Source: an uncultured bacterium
Lineage (GTDB): Bacteria; Bacillota; Clostridia; Lachnospirales; Lachnospiraceae
Length of the DNA stretch: 64,000 bases
Assembly: GCA_947651225.1 (NCBI GenBank)
Contig: CANSYK010000005.1
Coordinates: forward strand, 1-64,000
Reading direction: 5' to 3'
Part shown: positions 54,868 through 63,383 of the stretch, piece after piece
Layout: each line of letters starts with the position of its first letter
Numbering within the stretch: the first letter of the stretch is position 1
Program-made: the position numbers and the translations under genes
The notes under the pieces: generated by a model
Databases searched by the model: none
What the model saw: only the letters and a program-made list of their open reading frames with translations
What the model was told of the DNA's origin: nothing

Positions 54868-54896
54868 ATAGTAACATTGCAAAGACGGCTTGTCAA
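54868..54896 (-). promoter_or_regulatory. Sigma-A promoter for the DUF1292 gene
   Basis: Minus-strand TTGACA, 17 bases, TACTAT; the leader is about 115 bases. The rest of 54750-55010 shows no gene. Confidence 0.7.
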
Positions 54897-55010
54897 ATCG
54901 AAAATATACCTATAACTTAATATAATTGTAATATTTTTGATACAATTACTTCAACACTTACGATTATAATAAAAAAAGTCTGCAAAAGACTACATATTAT
55001 GTAATTATTT

Positions 55011-56690
55011 ATGGAAGGAAAGGCAATTATCAAAACTGACATGAAAATTAGAAACAAAAAAGCAAAACAAATAGAAAACAGCAAACAGGTAATCGACAAC
55101 CAGACAGCAAGCACGGCAGAAGCGATAGATACGGACACTCCTTGGCTAAATGATGACGCCGGACAGGCTGAAACGGATTCCCATACAGCCAAAAACAAAA
55201 AAAGGTGCGCCCGCAAAATCCTTCTGGGTTTCCTCAGTGTCACCCTGATTGCCGCAGTCGGATTAATCACCGCCTCTATAATCTATCAGAAGGTTTATTA
55301 TGGCAACCGCTGGTATCAGGGAACTTACATTGATGGCATTGATGTGTCAGGACAGACCTTAGAGGATTCCAAGGAAAAATTAAAACAAAAATACAGTAAT
55401 TATGCGCTTTTAATCAAGGGAAGGAAAAATGGAAACCTGACAATTAATGGAGAAGATATTGATTATCAGTTTGATATCAGTTCCAATTACGATCAGCTCT
55501 ATGAAACACAACATCAGGCATTCCGCCTTTTTCCTGCAACAAACCATTATACCTTAGATTTTGCAATATCCTATGACAAGAAAAAACTGTCTGACGTAAT
55601 TGCGAAATCCGAACTAATTGCCGGAAGCGGCAGCTATCAAATTATTGCCCCGGAAGCCGCTACTGTAAAATTTTCAAAGGAAAAAGAGCAGTATCTCTAT
55701 GTAGATGAAGTAAAAGGCAATACTATTATAACTGATCATTTACTGGCTGCCATTGACGAATGCCTTCGGCAGGTACAGACAAATATGGATATTACTGATG
55801 AAGAAAAATACCCTGACTTATATGAAACTGTCACTTCAAAAACCGATGAGGCAGAACTTCAAAAGATGTTAGAAACCTGCAATAACGCAGCACTCCGCTA
55901 CATTACCTGGACAATGGAAAATGGTGAAAAAGAGCAAATTACCCCTGCAAAACTTTCAAAATGGATTACTTATAAAAATGGTAAAATCAAATATGACATG
56001 GATGCACTTGCAAATTGGGTTGAAAAATTCTGCCTGAAATATAAGACCGTCGGTCTGGACCGAAAAGTCAAAATCCATACTGGTAAAACGGTAACGATAA
56101 AAGGTGGAGACTACGGCTGGCAATTAGATTATGATAAAACCTTACAGCAGGCAAAAAAAGCGGTAAAAGCTTCCATTGAACCAGATACAACAAATGCTTA
56201 TATTGAAAATCCTACAAAAACAAACAAAAAAGCTCTGACATTCCATAAGGAAGTCAACTACCTCAATACCGCTTATCAAATGGATACAAAAACTCCAGAA
56301 AATGACTGGGACAAAAAAAATTATACCGAAATATCTCTAAAAGACCAAAAAGTATATGTTTTCCGAAAAGGAAAGGTTGCGTTTTCCTGTCGCTGTATTT
56401 CAGGAAGGCCGGTAGAGGGCAGACAGACTCCGACTGGTGCCTTTTTTATTAAAGAACATCGGGAAAAATATACTCTTACAGGCGCTGACTATAGCACCCC
56501 TGTTACCAACTGGGTTCGCATCACCTGGTCCGGAACGGGCTTCCATCCTGCCACCTGGCAACCATGGTCACGCTGGACAAAAGATTTGTATCTGACAAAA
56601 GGCTCACATGGATGTATTAATTTAGAACCAAAAGATGCGGAACAGATTTATAAACTTACTAAATATCAGGAATTTGTCTTTATTTACTGA
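55011..56690 (+). CDS. L,D-transpeptidase with PG-binding repeats
   Basis: 559 residues. A cytosolic N-terminus and a membrane helix (ILLGFLSVTLIAAVGLITASII) precede a repeat region of the VanW/PG_binding_4 type (GTYIDGIDVSGQTLEDSKEKL) and a YkuD domain with the catalytic motif SHGCINL and its upstream His (TGFHPATW). It forms 3-3 peptide cross-links in the wall. A start with a good ribosome site is not evident; ATG 55011 and ATG 55041 are both possible. Confidence 0.88.
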   Translation: MEGKAIIKTDMKIRNKKAKQIENSKQVIDNQTASTAEAIDTDTPWLNDDAGQAETDSHTAKNKKRCARKILLGFLSVTLIAAVGLITASIIYQKVYYGNRWYQGTYIDGIDVSGQTLEDSKEKLKQKYSNYALLIKGRKNGNLTINGEDIDYQFDISSNYDQLYETQHQAFRLFPATNHYTLDFAISYDKKKLSDVIAKSELIAGSGSYQIIAPEAATVKFSKEKEQYLYVDEVKGNTIITDHLLAAIDECLRQVQTNMDITDEEKYPDLYETVTSKTDEAELQKMLETCNNAALRYITWTMENGEKEQITPAKLSKWITYKNGKIKYDMDALANWVEKFCLKYKTVGLDRKVKIHTGKTVTIKGGDYGWQLDYDKTLQQAKKAVKASIEPDTTNAYIENPTKTNKKALTFHKEVNYLNTAYQMDTKTPENDWDKKNYTEISLKDQKVYVFRKGKVAFSCRCISGRPVEGRQTPTGAFFIKEHREKYTLTGADYSTPVTNWVRITWSGTGFHPATWQPWSRWTKDLYLTKGSHGCINLEPKDAEQIYKLTKYQEFVFIY

Positions 56691-56705
56691 TGACATCAAA
56701 TTGAC

Positions 56706-56826
56706 TAGAGCGTGTTTGAAAATTCATTCTCACAATCTGCACTCTATGCTTTGCGCTAAATTTGAGCCAAATCTCCCACAAAGTGAGAAGCACATCTTGT
56801 AAAAAGCAATTTTCAAACACGCTCTA
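56706..56826. repeat. Family A repeat, full 121-base copy
   Basis: TAGAGCGTGTTTGAAAATT at the left is the exact inverse of AATTTTCAAACACGCTCTA at the right. The interior is CACAATCTGCACT...TTTGCGCTAAATTTGAG and CACAAAGTGAGAAGCAC. The best-preserved copy in the window, just after the transpeptidase gene. Confidence 0.85.
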
Positions 56827-56852
56827 AGAAAAACAAAAGCTACTGTTTTTGC

Positions 56853-56916
56853 AGCGCCAGATGGCATAATCAGATGGTTTTTTCGCAAGATGTTTAGATT
56901 AGCCGTGAATCGAACC
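56853..56916. repeat. Family B repeat, degraded copy
   Basis: CGCCAGATGGCATAATCAGA ... TTTTTTCGCAAGATGTTTAG followed by ATTAGCCGTGAATCGAACC; the left terminus is lost. Lies directly beside a family A copy. Confidence 0.6.
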
Positions 56917-56937
56917 ATTTAATTTATTTACAGTTCC

Positions 56938-58182
56938 TTATGAACGATAATCACCATTGATTTTTACATAATCATATGTCAAATCACATCCCCATGCTTT
57001 CGCCTGTGTATCTCCCTGCTGCAAATCAATATTGATATGGATTTCATCTTCCGCAAGTACCTTTGCAGCATACTCTTCCGAATATTCAATTGCAACACCA
57101 TTTTTATAAGTAACCACGGCTCCTGCTGTAGATGCCAATTCAACATTGACCTTTCCAATATCAAAATCCGCATCTGCATAACCAATCGCACAAAGGACGC
57201 GCCCACAGTTTGCATCTTCCCCAAAAATCATACACTTAATCAGGTTAGAACGTACCACACTTTTTGCAACAGTAACTGCCGTCTCCCAATCTTTTGCACC
57301 AGAACAGGTACATTCCAGAAACTTAGAAGCTCCTTCTCCATCTGCTGCAAGCATTTTAGTCATATTTAACATTACAATATACAATGCCTGCTTCAATACT
57401 TTATAATCATCGTTTTCCTTGCGAATCTCTTCATTTCCAGCCAGACCATTTGCCATGACGCTTACCATATCATTTGTTGAGGTATCGCCATCCACAGAAA
57501 GACAGTTGTAAGTGACCTGAACAACCTCGCCCAATGCTTTTTTCAGCATTTCTGTAGAAACGGCAGCATCCGTTGTAATAAAATTCAGAGTCGTTGCCAT
57601 ATTAGGATGAATCATGCCGCTTCCTTTTGCCATTCCCCCCAAGTGGCACTTTTTCCCCTGGATAGTAAATTCCACTGCAACCTCTTTTTTTACGGTATCT
57701 GTCGTCATAATCGCCTTTGCCGCTTCTTCATGCCCCTCTTTAGAAAGCCCTTTTACCAACACAGGAATTCCTTCTGCAAATGGTCCGATTTCCATAGGCA
57801 TTCCGATGACTCCAGTAGAAGCAACCACCACCTCGTCTGCGGCAATTCCAAGTTCCTTTGCCAGAAGCTCACAAGTCGCCTCTGCCACTTCTATACCATT
57901 TGCATTGCAAGTGTTAGCATTTTTAGAATTGACAATTACTGCCTTTGCCTTTCCAGCTGTTTTTTCCAAATGCTTTTGCGTCACCAGAATCGGCGCACCT
58001 TTTACTTTATTTTTCGTGTATACGGCTGCCGTATTACATGATGTCTCACTATAGATCATGCCTAAATCATTTTTTTCCCGGTCCGGATTAATACCACAAT
58101 TCATCCCATTGGCAACAAATCCCTCTGCTGCACAGATTCCACCCTCCAGATACTCATAACCATCAAACTTCTCCATTGTCAT
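56938..58182 (-). CDS. argJ: Bifunctional ornithine acetyltransferase / N-acetylglutamate synthase
   Basis: 414 residues. The autocleavage region is KGSGMIHPNMATTLNFITTD, where the Thr after MA is the nucleophile of the beta chain. Other family strings are STGVIGMPM and NCGRVLCAIGYADADFD. It recycles the acetyl group in arginine synthesis. The start at 58182 (AAAGGTGG) is favoured; the longer open frame to 58257 is created by a family B repeat. No other arg genes are next to it. Confidence 0.94.
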   Translation of the reverse strand: MTMEKFDGYEYLEGGICAAEGFVANGMNCGINPDREKNDLGMIYSETSCNTAAVYTKNKVKGAPILVTQKHLEKTAGKAKAVIVNSKNANTCNANGIEVAEATCELLAKELGIAADEVVVASTGVIGMPMEIGPFAEGIPVLVKGLSKEGHEEAAKAIMTTDTVKKEVAVEFTIQGKKCHLGGMAKGSGMIHPNMATTLNFITTDAAVSTEMLKKALGEVVQVTYNCLSVDGDTSTNDMVSVMANGLAGNEEIRKENDDYKVLKQALYIVMLNMTKMLAADGEGASKFLECTCSGAKDWETAVTVAKSVVRSNLIKCMIFGEDANCGRVLCAIGYADADFDIGKVNVELASTAGAVVTYKNGVAIEYSEEYAAKVLAEDEIHINIDLQQGDTQAKAWGCDLTYDYVKINGDYRS

Positions 58183-58227
58183 AGCCGGTTCCACCTTTCT
58201 ATTTTGTATAAGCAAATAAAGCCATTT

Positions 58228-58282
58228 GTTACTATTCACGGCTATTTTAAACATCATGTGAAAAACCAGCCGTGAATAGTAA
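58228..58282. repeat. Family B repeat, short copy
   Basis: GTTACTATTCACGGCT ... CAGCCGTGAATAGTAA around TTTTAAACATCATGTG. It fills the gap between argJ and the P-type ATPase gene. Confidence 0.75.
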
Positions 58283-58289
58283 AAGCCAT

Positions 58290-60680
58290 TTATTTATTGT
58301 CGATTCTGCGATATAATACACGAATTGAATTTAATACACAGAGCATAGCAACACCGGAATCTGCAAAAACTGCCATCCACATAGAAGCAATTCCGCAAAG
58401 TCCCATAACCATAACTGCTGCTTTAACTGCAAGGGCAAACACCACATTTTCTCTTGCAATACGATTCGTTACTCTGGCTATTTTAAAACTTTCTACTAAG
58501 GCTGTCAACCGTGAGGTCATAAAAACAACATCCGCCGCTTCAATTGCTGCATCTGCCCCGCTTCCCATTGCCGCACCCACATCGGCGCCCGCAAGTACAG
58601 GGGCATCATTAATCCCATCCCCAATAAACATAACCGAACCATGGTTTTCTCTAATTTTCCCCAGATTGTTCAGTTTATCCTCTGGCATCTGACGTGCAAA
58701 TACTTCCTGAATTCCTGTTGCCTGCTGAACTGCCTGTGCATTCTTTTCTGTATCTCCTGTTAACATCACAGTATACAATCCCTGCTTTTTCATTTCCCAA
58801 ATAGCATCTTTGGAATCTGGTTTTATCCTGTCATTAATCAGCAGACACCCGGCATATTTCTGGTTTACTGCCACAAAAACTTCCGTTCCCGCATTCTGCA
58901 TATCTTTGTCAGAAATCGCAATTCCATGGCGATCCAAAAGTTTTTTATTTCCACATAATATTATTCCCTCTTCTGTTACAGCCTCCATTCCTTCTCCAGA
59001 TACTTCCTGAATATTTTCTATCATGTTCAACGCAATATTGCGTATTGCCGCTTCTTCCCTGATGCTTGCCGCAATCGGATGGGTTGAACTGCTTTCTGCG
59101 CTGGCTGCCCAGGCTAAAATCTGCTCCTGTGTAAAACCTTCCGCTGCCTTTACTGACTCTACTTTAAAATTTCCCTCAGTAATTGTTCCTGTCTTATCCA
59201 TAATAATGGCTTTTACTCCTGCAAGCATTTCTAAAGAAGCACCGCCTTTAAAAAGAATTCCCATTTTAGAGCCTGCGCCAATTCCCGCAAAAAATGCTAA
59301 TGGAACACTTAAAACAAGCGCACATGGACAACTGATAATCAGAAAAGATAACGCAGTATAAATCCATTGTGACCAGTTTCCTGTAATCAGGGAAGGAATA
59401 ATGGCTGTTCCCAATGCCAATATAACAACAAACGGTGTATAAATCCTTGCAAATTTGGTAATAAAACGGTCCATTTTCGGCTTGGAAGCAGCAGCATTTT
59501 CCACCGCCTCTAAAATCCTTGTTACCATTGAATCTTCTAACAACTTATCTACCTGTAAATAAAGCACCCCAGAAGTATTGACACAGCCAGAAAAAATCTG
59601 GCCTCCCTCTTTTACAGCCACAGGAACCGGTTCGCCTGTAACCGCAGAGGTGTCAATCCTGCTCTCTCCTCTAAGAACCGTGCCATCTAAAGGGATTCTG
59701 TCTCCTGGACGTATTTCAATACAATCTCCAATCAAAATTTCCCCTGGACTTACCTCTGTTACTTCGCCCTCTTTATAGAGGCGCACCATTTCCGGCCGCA
59801 TATCGACTGCTTCCATAATCTGCTTTCGGCTTTTATTTACTGCTACATCTTCAAAAAATTCACCAATTTGGTAAAACAACATAACACCGACTGCTTCCGC
59901 AAAATCTCCAATAACAAATGCACCAATTGTTGCAATCGTCATTAAAAAGTTTTCATCAAACACTTTACCCCGAAACATATTTCTGACTGCTGTTACCACA
60001 ACCTCCATACCCAGAACAACATATGCTGCCACAAAACAAATTGCTCCCAGATATGGTACATTCTGCACAAAATGTTCTAATAACATTGCAATTCCAAATA
60101 AAACCGCCCCAGACAAAAGTGTAACTGCCTCTTTACTTTTCCACCATACATCATCGTAACTTTCTGCCTCATAAACAACATCATGATGGTGATCATGGTC
60201 GTGATGTTGCCCGTGGCTGCAACTGCAGATTTCTTCGTGTTCCTGGTGATGCCCATGGTTGCGATGATGCCCATGCCCACAATCGCAACCTTCCTCATGG
60301 CCATGGTGATGCTCATGCCCACAATTACAACCTTCCTCATGGTCATGATGATGCTCATGGTTGTGATGATGCCCATGCCCACAATTACAACTTTCCTCGT
60401 GTTCATGGTGATGCTCATGATGATGCTCATGCCCATGAGATCCACTCCCTGTATTTCTCTTTCTGGATAATGGCCCAATTTTCGTTCCTGGCTCCATTTT
60501 ATCTGCTAGCTGTTGAAGTTCTGGAAGTACTTCATCTGGGTTTTCTGCCACAACAAGCAGCTGTTGTGTCGCAAAAGTCAAAACCACATCCTCTACCTGT
60601 GGAAGTTCATTCATTTTGCTTTCTAATTTTGCTGCGCAGTTTGCACAGTCAATCCCTGTAATAGAATATTTCTTTTTCAA
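58290..60680 (-). CDS. Heavy-metal P1B-type ATPase with His/Cys-rich linker
   Basis: 796 residues. An N-terminal HMA domain (GIDCANCAAKLE) is followed by a long metal-binding linker of HxH and CNCGH/CDCGH/CSCSH repeats (about residues 85-175). The membrane core has CPC (SCPCALV), the phosphorylation site DKTGT, TGE, and the hinge MFIGDGINDAPVLAGADVG. CPC plus these features suggest Zn/Cd/Pb export. A TTG start at 60680 behind GGGGG is preferred. The upstream operator and promoter, and an ArsR gene about 1.3 kb away, suggest metal-induced expression. Confidence 0.9.
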   Translation of the reverse strand: MKKKYSITGIDCANCAAKLESKMNELPQVEDVVLTFATQQLLVVAENPDEVLPELQQLADKMEPGTKIGPLSRKRNTGSGSHGHEHHHEHHHEHEESCNCGHGHHHNHEHHHDHEEGCNCGHEHHHGHEEGCDCGHGHHRNHGHHQEHEEICSCSHGQHHDHDHHHDVVYEAESYDDVWWKSKEAVTLLSGAVLFGIAMLLEHFVQNVPYLGAICFVAAYVVLGMEVVVTAVRNMFRGKVFDENFLMTIATIGAFVIGDFAEAVGVMLFYQIGEFFEDVAVNKSRKQIMEAVDMRPEMVRLYKEGEVTEVSPGEILIGDCIEIRPGDRIPLDGTVLRGESRIDTSAVTGEPVPVAVKEGGQIFSGCVNTSGVLYLQVDKLLEDSMVTRILEAVENAAASKPKMDRFITKFARIYTPFVVILALGTAIIPSLITGNWSQWIYTALSFLIISCPCALVLSVPLAFFAGIGAGSKMGILFKGGASLEMLAGVKAIIMDKTGTITEGNFKVESVKAAEGFTQEQILAWAASAESSSTHPIAASIREEAAIRNIALNMIENIQEVSGEGMEAVTEEGIILCGNKKLLDRHGIAISDKDMQNAGTEVFVAVNQKYAGCLLINDRIKPDSKDAIWEMKKQGLYTVMLTGDTEKNAQAVQQATGIQEVFARQMPEDKLNNLGKIRENHGSVMFIGDGINDAPVLAGADVGAAMGSGADAAIEAADVVFMTSRLTALVESFKIARVTNRIARENVVFALAVKAAVMVMGLCGIASMWMAVFADSGVAMLCVLNSIRVLYRRIDNK

Positions 60681-60787
60681 ACAAAATACCCCCTGTTCTC
60701 GTATAACGCAAGCCAACTATAAAACCACTTGCAGCTGTAATTCGTAATAATGATTTTTCCATTCTGAAAACGGTTTTCAATTTACTT

Positions 60788-60815
60788 GCTCATATGAACA
60801 AGCATTCATATGAGC
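60788..60815. promoter_or_regulatory. ArsR/SmtB-type operator
   Basis: GCTCATATGAA, 6 bases, TTCATATGAGC, a perfect inverted repeat of the class bound by metal-sensing ArsR repressors. It starts a few bases downstream of the -10 and overlaps the transcription start of the ATPase gene. A second palindrome (TGAAAACGGTTTTCA, 60765-60779) lies in the leader. Confidence 0.85.
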
Positions 60816-60821
60816 AACATT

Positions 60822-60850
60822 AATATACCACATGACAACGAAAAATACAA
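60822..60850 (-). promoter_or_regulatory. Promoter of the metal ATPase gene
   Basis: Minus-strand TTGTAT, 17 bases, TATATT. It is enclosed by CCACATGACAA/TTGTCATGTGG arms (about 60828-60871), which may be a further regulatory dyad or the end signal of the NUDIX transcript. Confidence 0.7.
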
Positions 60851-60873
60851 TCACTTTTTATTGTCATGTGGCA

Positions 60874-61383
60874 TTAAATTGTACTTACAAATTCCTCCAG
60901 CCTTTTCCTCCGTGCAGGTACAAATTGGTTAGATTCCAAAATTGTCATAAATTCTTCTTTTTTCACCCACTTATAAGCAACCGTTTCTCCCTTTTGCAGA
61001 ACAACACTGTCCTTTTCCATATCTGTTACCGTCAAATAACCTTTATAGATTGCACTACGAGTTACAACCGTGTATTTGGGGGTAAATATTTCTGCAACAA
61101 TTCCTGTTTCCTCCAGCAATTTTCTTTGTGCACCTTCCTCAAAGGATTCACCTTTCAACACAGAACCACCCGCCCCACTCTCCCAAAAACCAGGATAATG
61201 CTGCTTGCCATAATCTCTTTGCATAAGCAGAATTGAACCGTCTTTATGCATCACAAAAACTTCTGCCACAACATGTCTGTACTCCTCTGGTATACGCTGT
61301 CCTTTCAGCAAATCCTTTCCAGCATATGTTCCATCTGGATAATAGGCATCCCAAACTTCCTGTGCAGCTTTTAATTCTTCCAT
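60874..61383 (-). CDS. NUDIX hydrolase (YfcD-like)
   Basis: About 170 residues. The N-terminus EVWDAYYPDGTYAGKDLLKG and the NUDIX box (GSVLKGESFEEGAQRKLLEETGI) are intact. Members act on nucleotide diphosphates or resemble IPP isomerase. The open frame runs upstream to 61518 into the S6 part of a broken K+ channel; an internal Met at 61383 with a weak AGGG is the likely start. It may also be made as a fusion with that segment. Confidence 0.75.
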   Translation of the reverse strand: MEELKAAQEVWDAYYPDGTYAGKDLLKGQRIPEEYRHVVAEVFVMHKDGSILLMQRDYGKQHYPGFWESGAGGSVLKGESFEEGAQRKLLEETGIVAEIFTPKYTVVTRSAIYKGYLTVTDMEKDSVVLQKGETVAYKWVKKEEFMTILESNQFVPARRKRLEEFVSTI

Positions 61384-61967
61384 ATACCCTGCTGTAATAA
61401 TACCCGATGGCAGCGCAATCACAGCTATCCCAAATAAAGATGAAATAATTGTAACAACCCGGCCTATTACTGTCACAGGATATAAATCACCAGTACATAA
61501 GATATTACTAATATACAAACTGCTGTTAGAGCTTCTTTCTGTTTACGGAAAACTATGCTGATTCTGGCAAAGCTCCTGGAATAACGCAGTAGTTTAAATA
61601 CCCGGAACACCCGAAACGTCCGTGGCAGACGAAATATTTTTAACAGCCGAAATCCATTGGTCATTCCAAAAATAGAAGGAAGAATTGCCGCCAGATCAAT
61701 CAGCGCCATAGGCATAAATGGATATATCAGAAAAGACCAGTTCTTTTTTCCAAGTTTATAATCTGCTGTCAGCAGGCGCAGTATGTAATCAATAATGAAA
61801 ATAACAGCCGTAATACTGTCAATCCAAATGCCCACCGTTCCTGGTGATTTTACTGTCAAAGGAAAAATACTAAGTACAATCGTAAACAATATAAACCAGT
61901 CGTAAAACAGACTTAACCTGTCATTGTCTTTCGATAATTCAATAATTTGATAAATACGTTTCCTCAT
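61384..61967 (-). pseudogene. Voltage-gated K+ channel-like gene, pore deleted
   Basis: S1-S5 are present (YDWFILFTIVLSIFPLTV, IDSITAVIFIIDYILRLL) with an Arg-rich S4 (RLLKIFRLPRTFRVFRVFKLL), as far as ISYVL. The sequence then jumps to GDLYPVTVIGRVV and S6 (GIAVIALPSGIITAGYMEEL) in another frame. The turret, pore helix and TVGYGD filter, about 30 residues, are missing. It cannot conduct K+. The start at 61967 has AGGAG some 12 bases upstream. Confidence 0.8.
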
Positions 61968-62004
61968 CAAAATTTTACGCTCCTGAAAAATTTCTTCGGG
62001 TATA

Positions 62005-62352
62005 TTATTCCTCCACATGTTCCATGCCCTGACTTAATATTGTAAAAACATGCTCATCTGCAAGTGTATACAGGGCAGTTTTCCCTTCTTTACGGTACTT
62101 CACAAGACGGTTCTGCTTCAAGACACGAAGCTGATGTGAAATAGCGCTCTGTGTCATATTCAGCAGATTTGCAATATCATACACACACATTTCATTTTCA
62201 TAAAGCACATACAAAATCTTAATCCGGGTAGAATCTCCAAATACTTTAAAAAGATCTGCCAGCTCATACAGTTCATCTTCCATTGGCATCTTCTCTTCAA
62301 TCTCTTTTGCCGTATTTGCATCAATTGTCATATAGTCATTCGTTTTATCCAA
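62005..62352 (-). CDS. ArsR/SmtB-family metal-sensing repressor
   Basis: 115 residues, winged helix (LADLFKVFGDSTRIKILYVL, MTQSAISHQLRVLKQNRLVKYRK). The alpha3 motif ENEMCVYDIA keeps the Cys of the ELCVCD metal site but has Tyr in place of the second Cys. A TTG start at 62352 lies behind AAAGGAAAAAGTT. It is a likely repressor of the P-type ATPase through the operator at 60788; the channel and NUDIX genes lie between them on the same strand. Confidence 0.85.
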   Translation of the reverse strand: MDKTNDYMTIDANTAKEIEEKMPMEDELYELADLFKVFGDSTRIKILYVLYENEMCVYDIANLLNMTQSAISHQLRVLKQNRLVKYRKEGKTALYTLADEHVFTILSQGMEHVEE

Positions 62353-62382
62353 AACTTTTTCCTTTCCTATAGCAGGTTAGCT

Positions 62383-63345
62383 CTATGGAACTTCTGCCCC
62401 ACAGCGTTTCAGGCCTTCTCGTGGAATATTTTGAGATGTACGGATATCCAGAATACTTTCCGTTTCCGTTGCCGCATTCTGATACCAGAGTATCGCTTCC
62501 TCCAAATCGCCGGATTCTTCGTAAAAAATCCCCAGTTCACAACAGATTTCTGCACAGGAAGTGGTCACAGCATCTTTTAACGCAAATCCAAAAAACTTTG
62601 GAAGATTACCCACAATCCGATACGCCTTTGCCAAAACGCACATCGCTTCCTTTACCTCATCCATACTTCTGCCATCTTCTGAAAGCGTCTTTTCAAATAC
62701 AGGAACCGCTTTTGTAAAATCACTATCTTTTCCTGACCGATAAAGCTCCATAGCATACATATGATGCAATTTCTGTGAAAAATAGTCTTCTTTTAGCCCT
62801 GCCTGCAAAAGAGCCTGTAAGTCACGCCCGGCATGATTACTTTCCGGTTGATGAATAATCTCAATCTGGCTGTCGTATACAATAGGATCTGTCCGCAATG
62901 TCTCATGGATTGGATCAACCCAGGTAAAATGACGCAGCCGACGATACAGCTTTGGACGATACTCTTTCTCAAAATTGTAAACCGTATTGTACTCTCCTGT
63001 TGTACAATAAAGCATCTGCACAATCTCAATCTCCGAAAGCAAAATCGACTTTAACTGCAAAAGTTTTTCCTGATTTTCCTGATCCAGATATTCATCTGCG
63101 TCTGCTATATAAATATACTCTTTTGTAGCTTTTGCAGATGCAAAATTTCTGGCATCTGCAAAGCTTCCAGTCCATTCAAAATCATACACCTGCTCTGTAT
63201 ACCGTAGAGCAATCTCTTTTGTGGCATCAGCAGAACCTGTATCTACAATAATAATTTCGTCCACAATAGGCGCCAGGCTATCCAGACAACGGGCAAGCAC
63301 CCCTTCTTCATTTTTAACAATCATACACAAACTGATGCTTATCAT
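62383..63345 (-). CDS. Family 2 glycosyltransferase with TPR tail
   Basis: About 320 residues. The GT2 core SLCMIVKNEEGVLARCLDSL, IIIVDTGSADAT and IADADEYLD is like SunS/WaaE-type enzymes, followed by TPR-like helices (ELGIFYEESGDLEEAILWYQNAA). It probably glycosylates a protein or a surface glycan. ATG 63345 has GGGAGG about 10 bases upstream. Confidence 0.82.
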   Translation of the reverse strand: MISISLCMIVKNEEGVLARCLDSLAPIVDEIIIVDTGSADATKEIALRYTEQVYDFEWTGSFADARNFASAKATKEYIYIADADEYLDQENQEKLLQLKSILLSEIEIVQMLYCTTGEYNTVYNFEKEYRPKLYRRLRHFTWVDPIHETLRTDPIVYDSQIEIIHQPESNHAGRDLQALLQAGLKEDYFSQKLHHMYAMELYRSGKDSDFTKAVPVFEKTLSEDGRSMDEVKEAMCVLAKAYRIVGNLPKFFGFALKDAVTTSCAEICCELGIFYEESGDLEEAILWYQNAATETESILDIRTSQNIPREGLKRCGAEVP

Positions 63346-63383
63346 CGTACAGTTTCCTCCCATTTCCTACAATTTCCCTGCTG

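Noticed and set aside
58183-58257. Longer N-terminus of ArgJ
   Set aside because: The extra codons come from a family B repeat and lie upstream of a good ribosome site for ATG 58182.
60183-60478. Open frames opposite and out of frame with the His-rich linker (Met/Thr-rich products)
   Set aside because: These are shadows of the CAT/CAC repeats of the metal ATPase; composition is extreme and there are no start signals.
60765-60779. Catabolite (cre) site before the metal ATPase
   Set aside because: The palindrome is one base longer than the cre consensus and there is no metabolic reason; kept only as an unassigned dyad.
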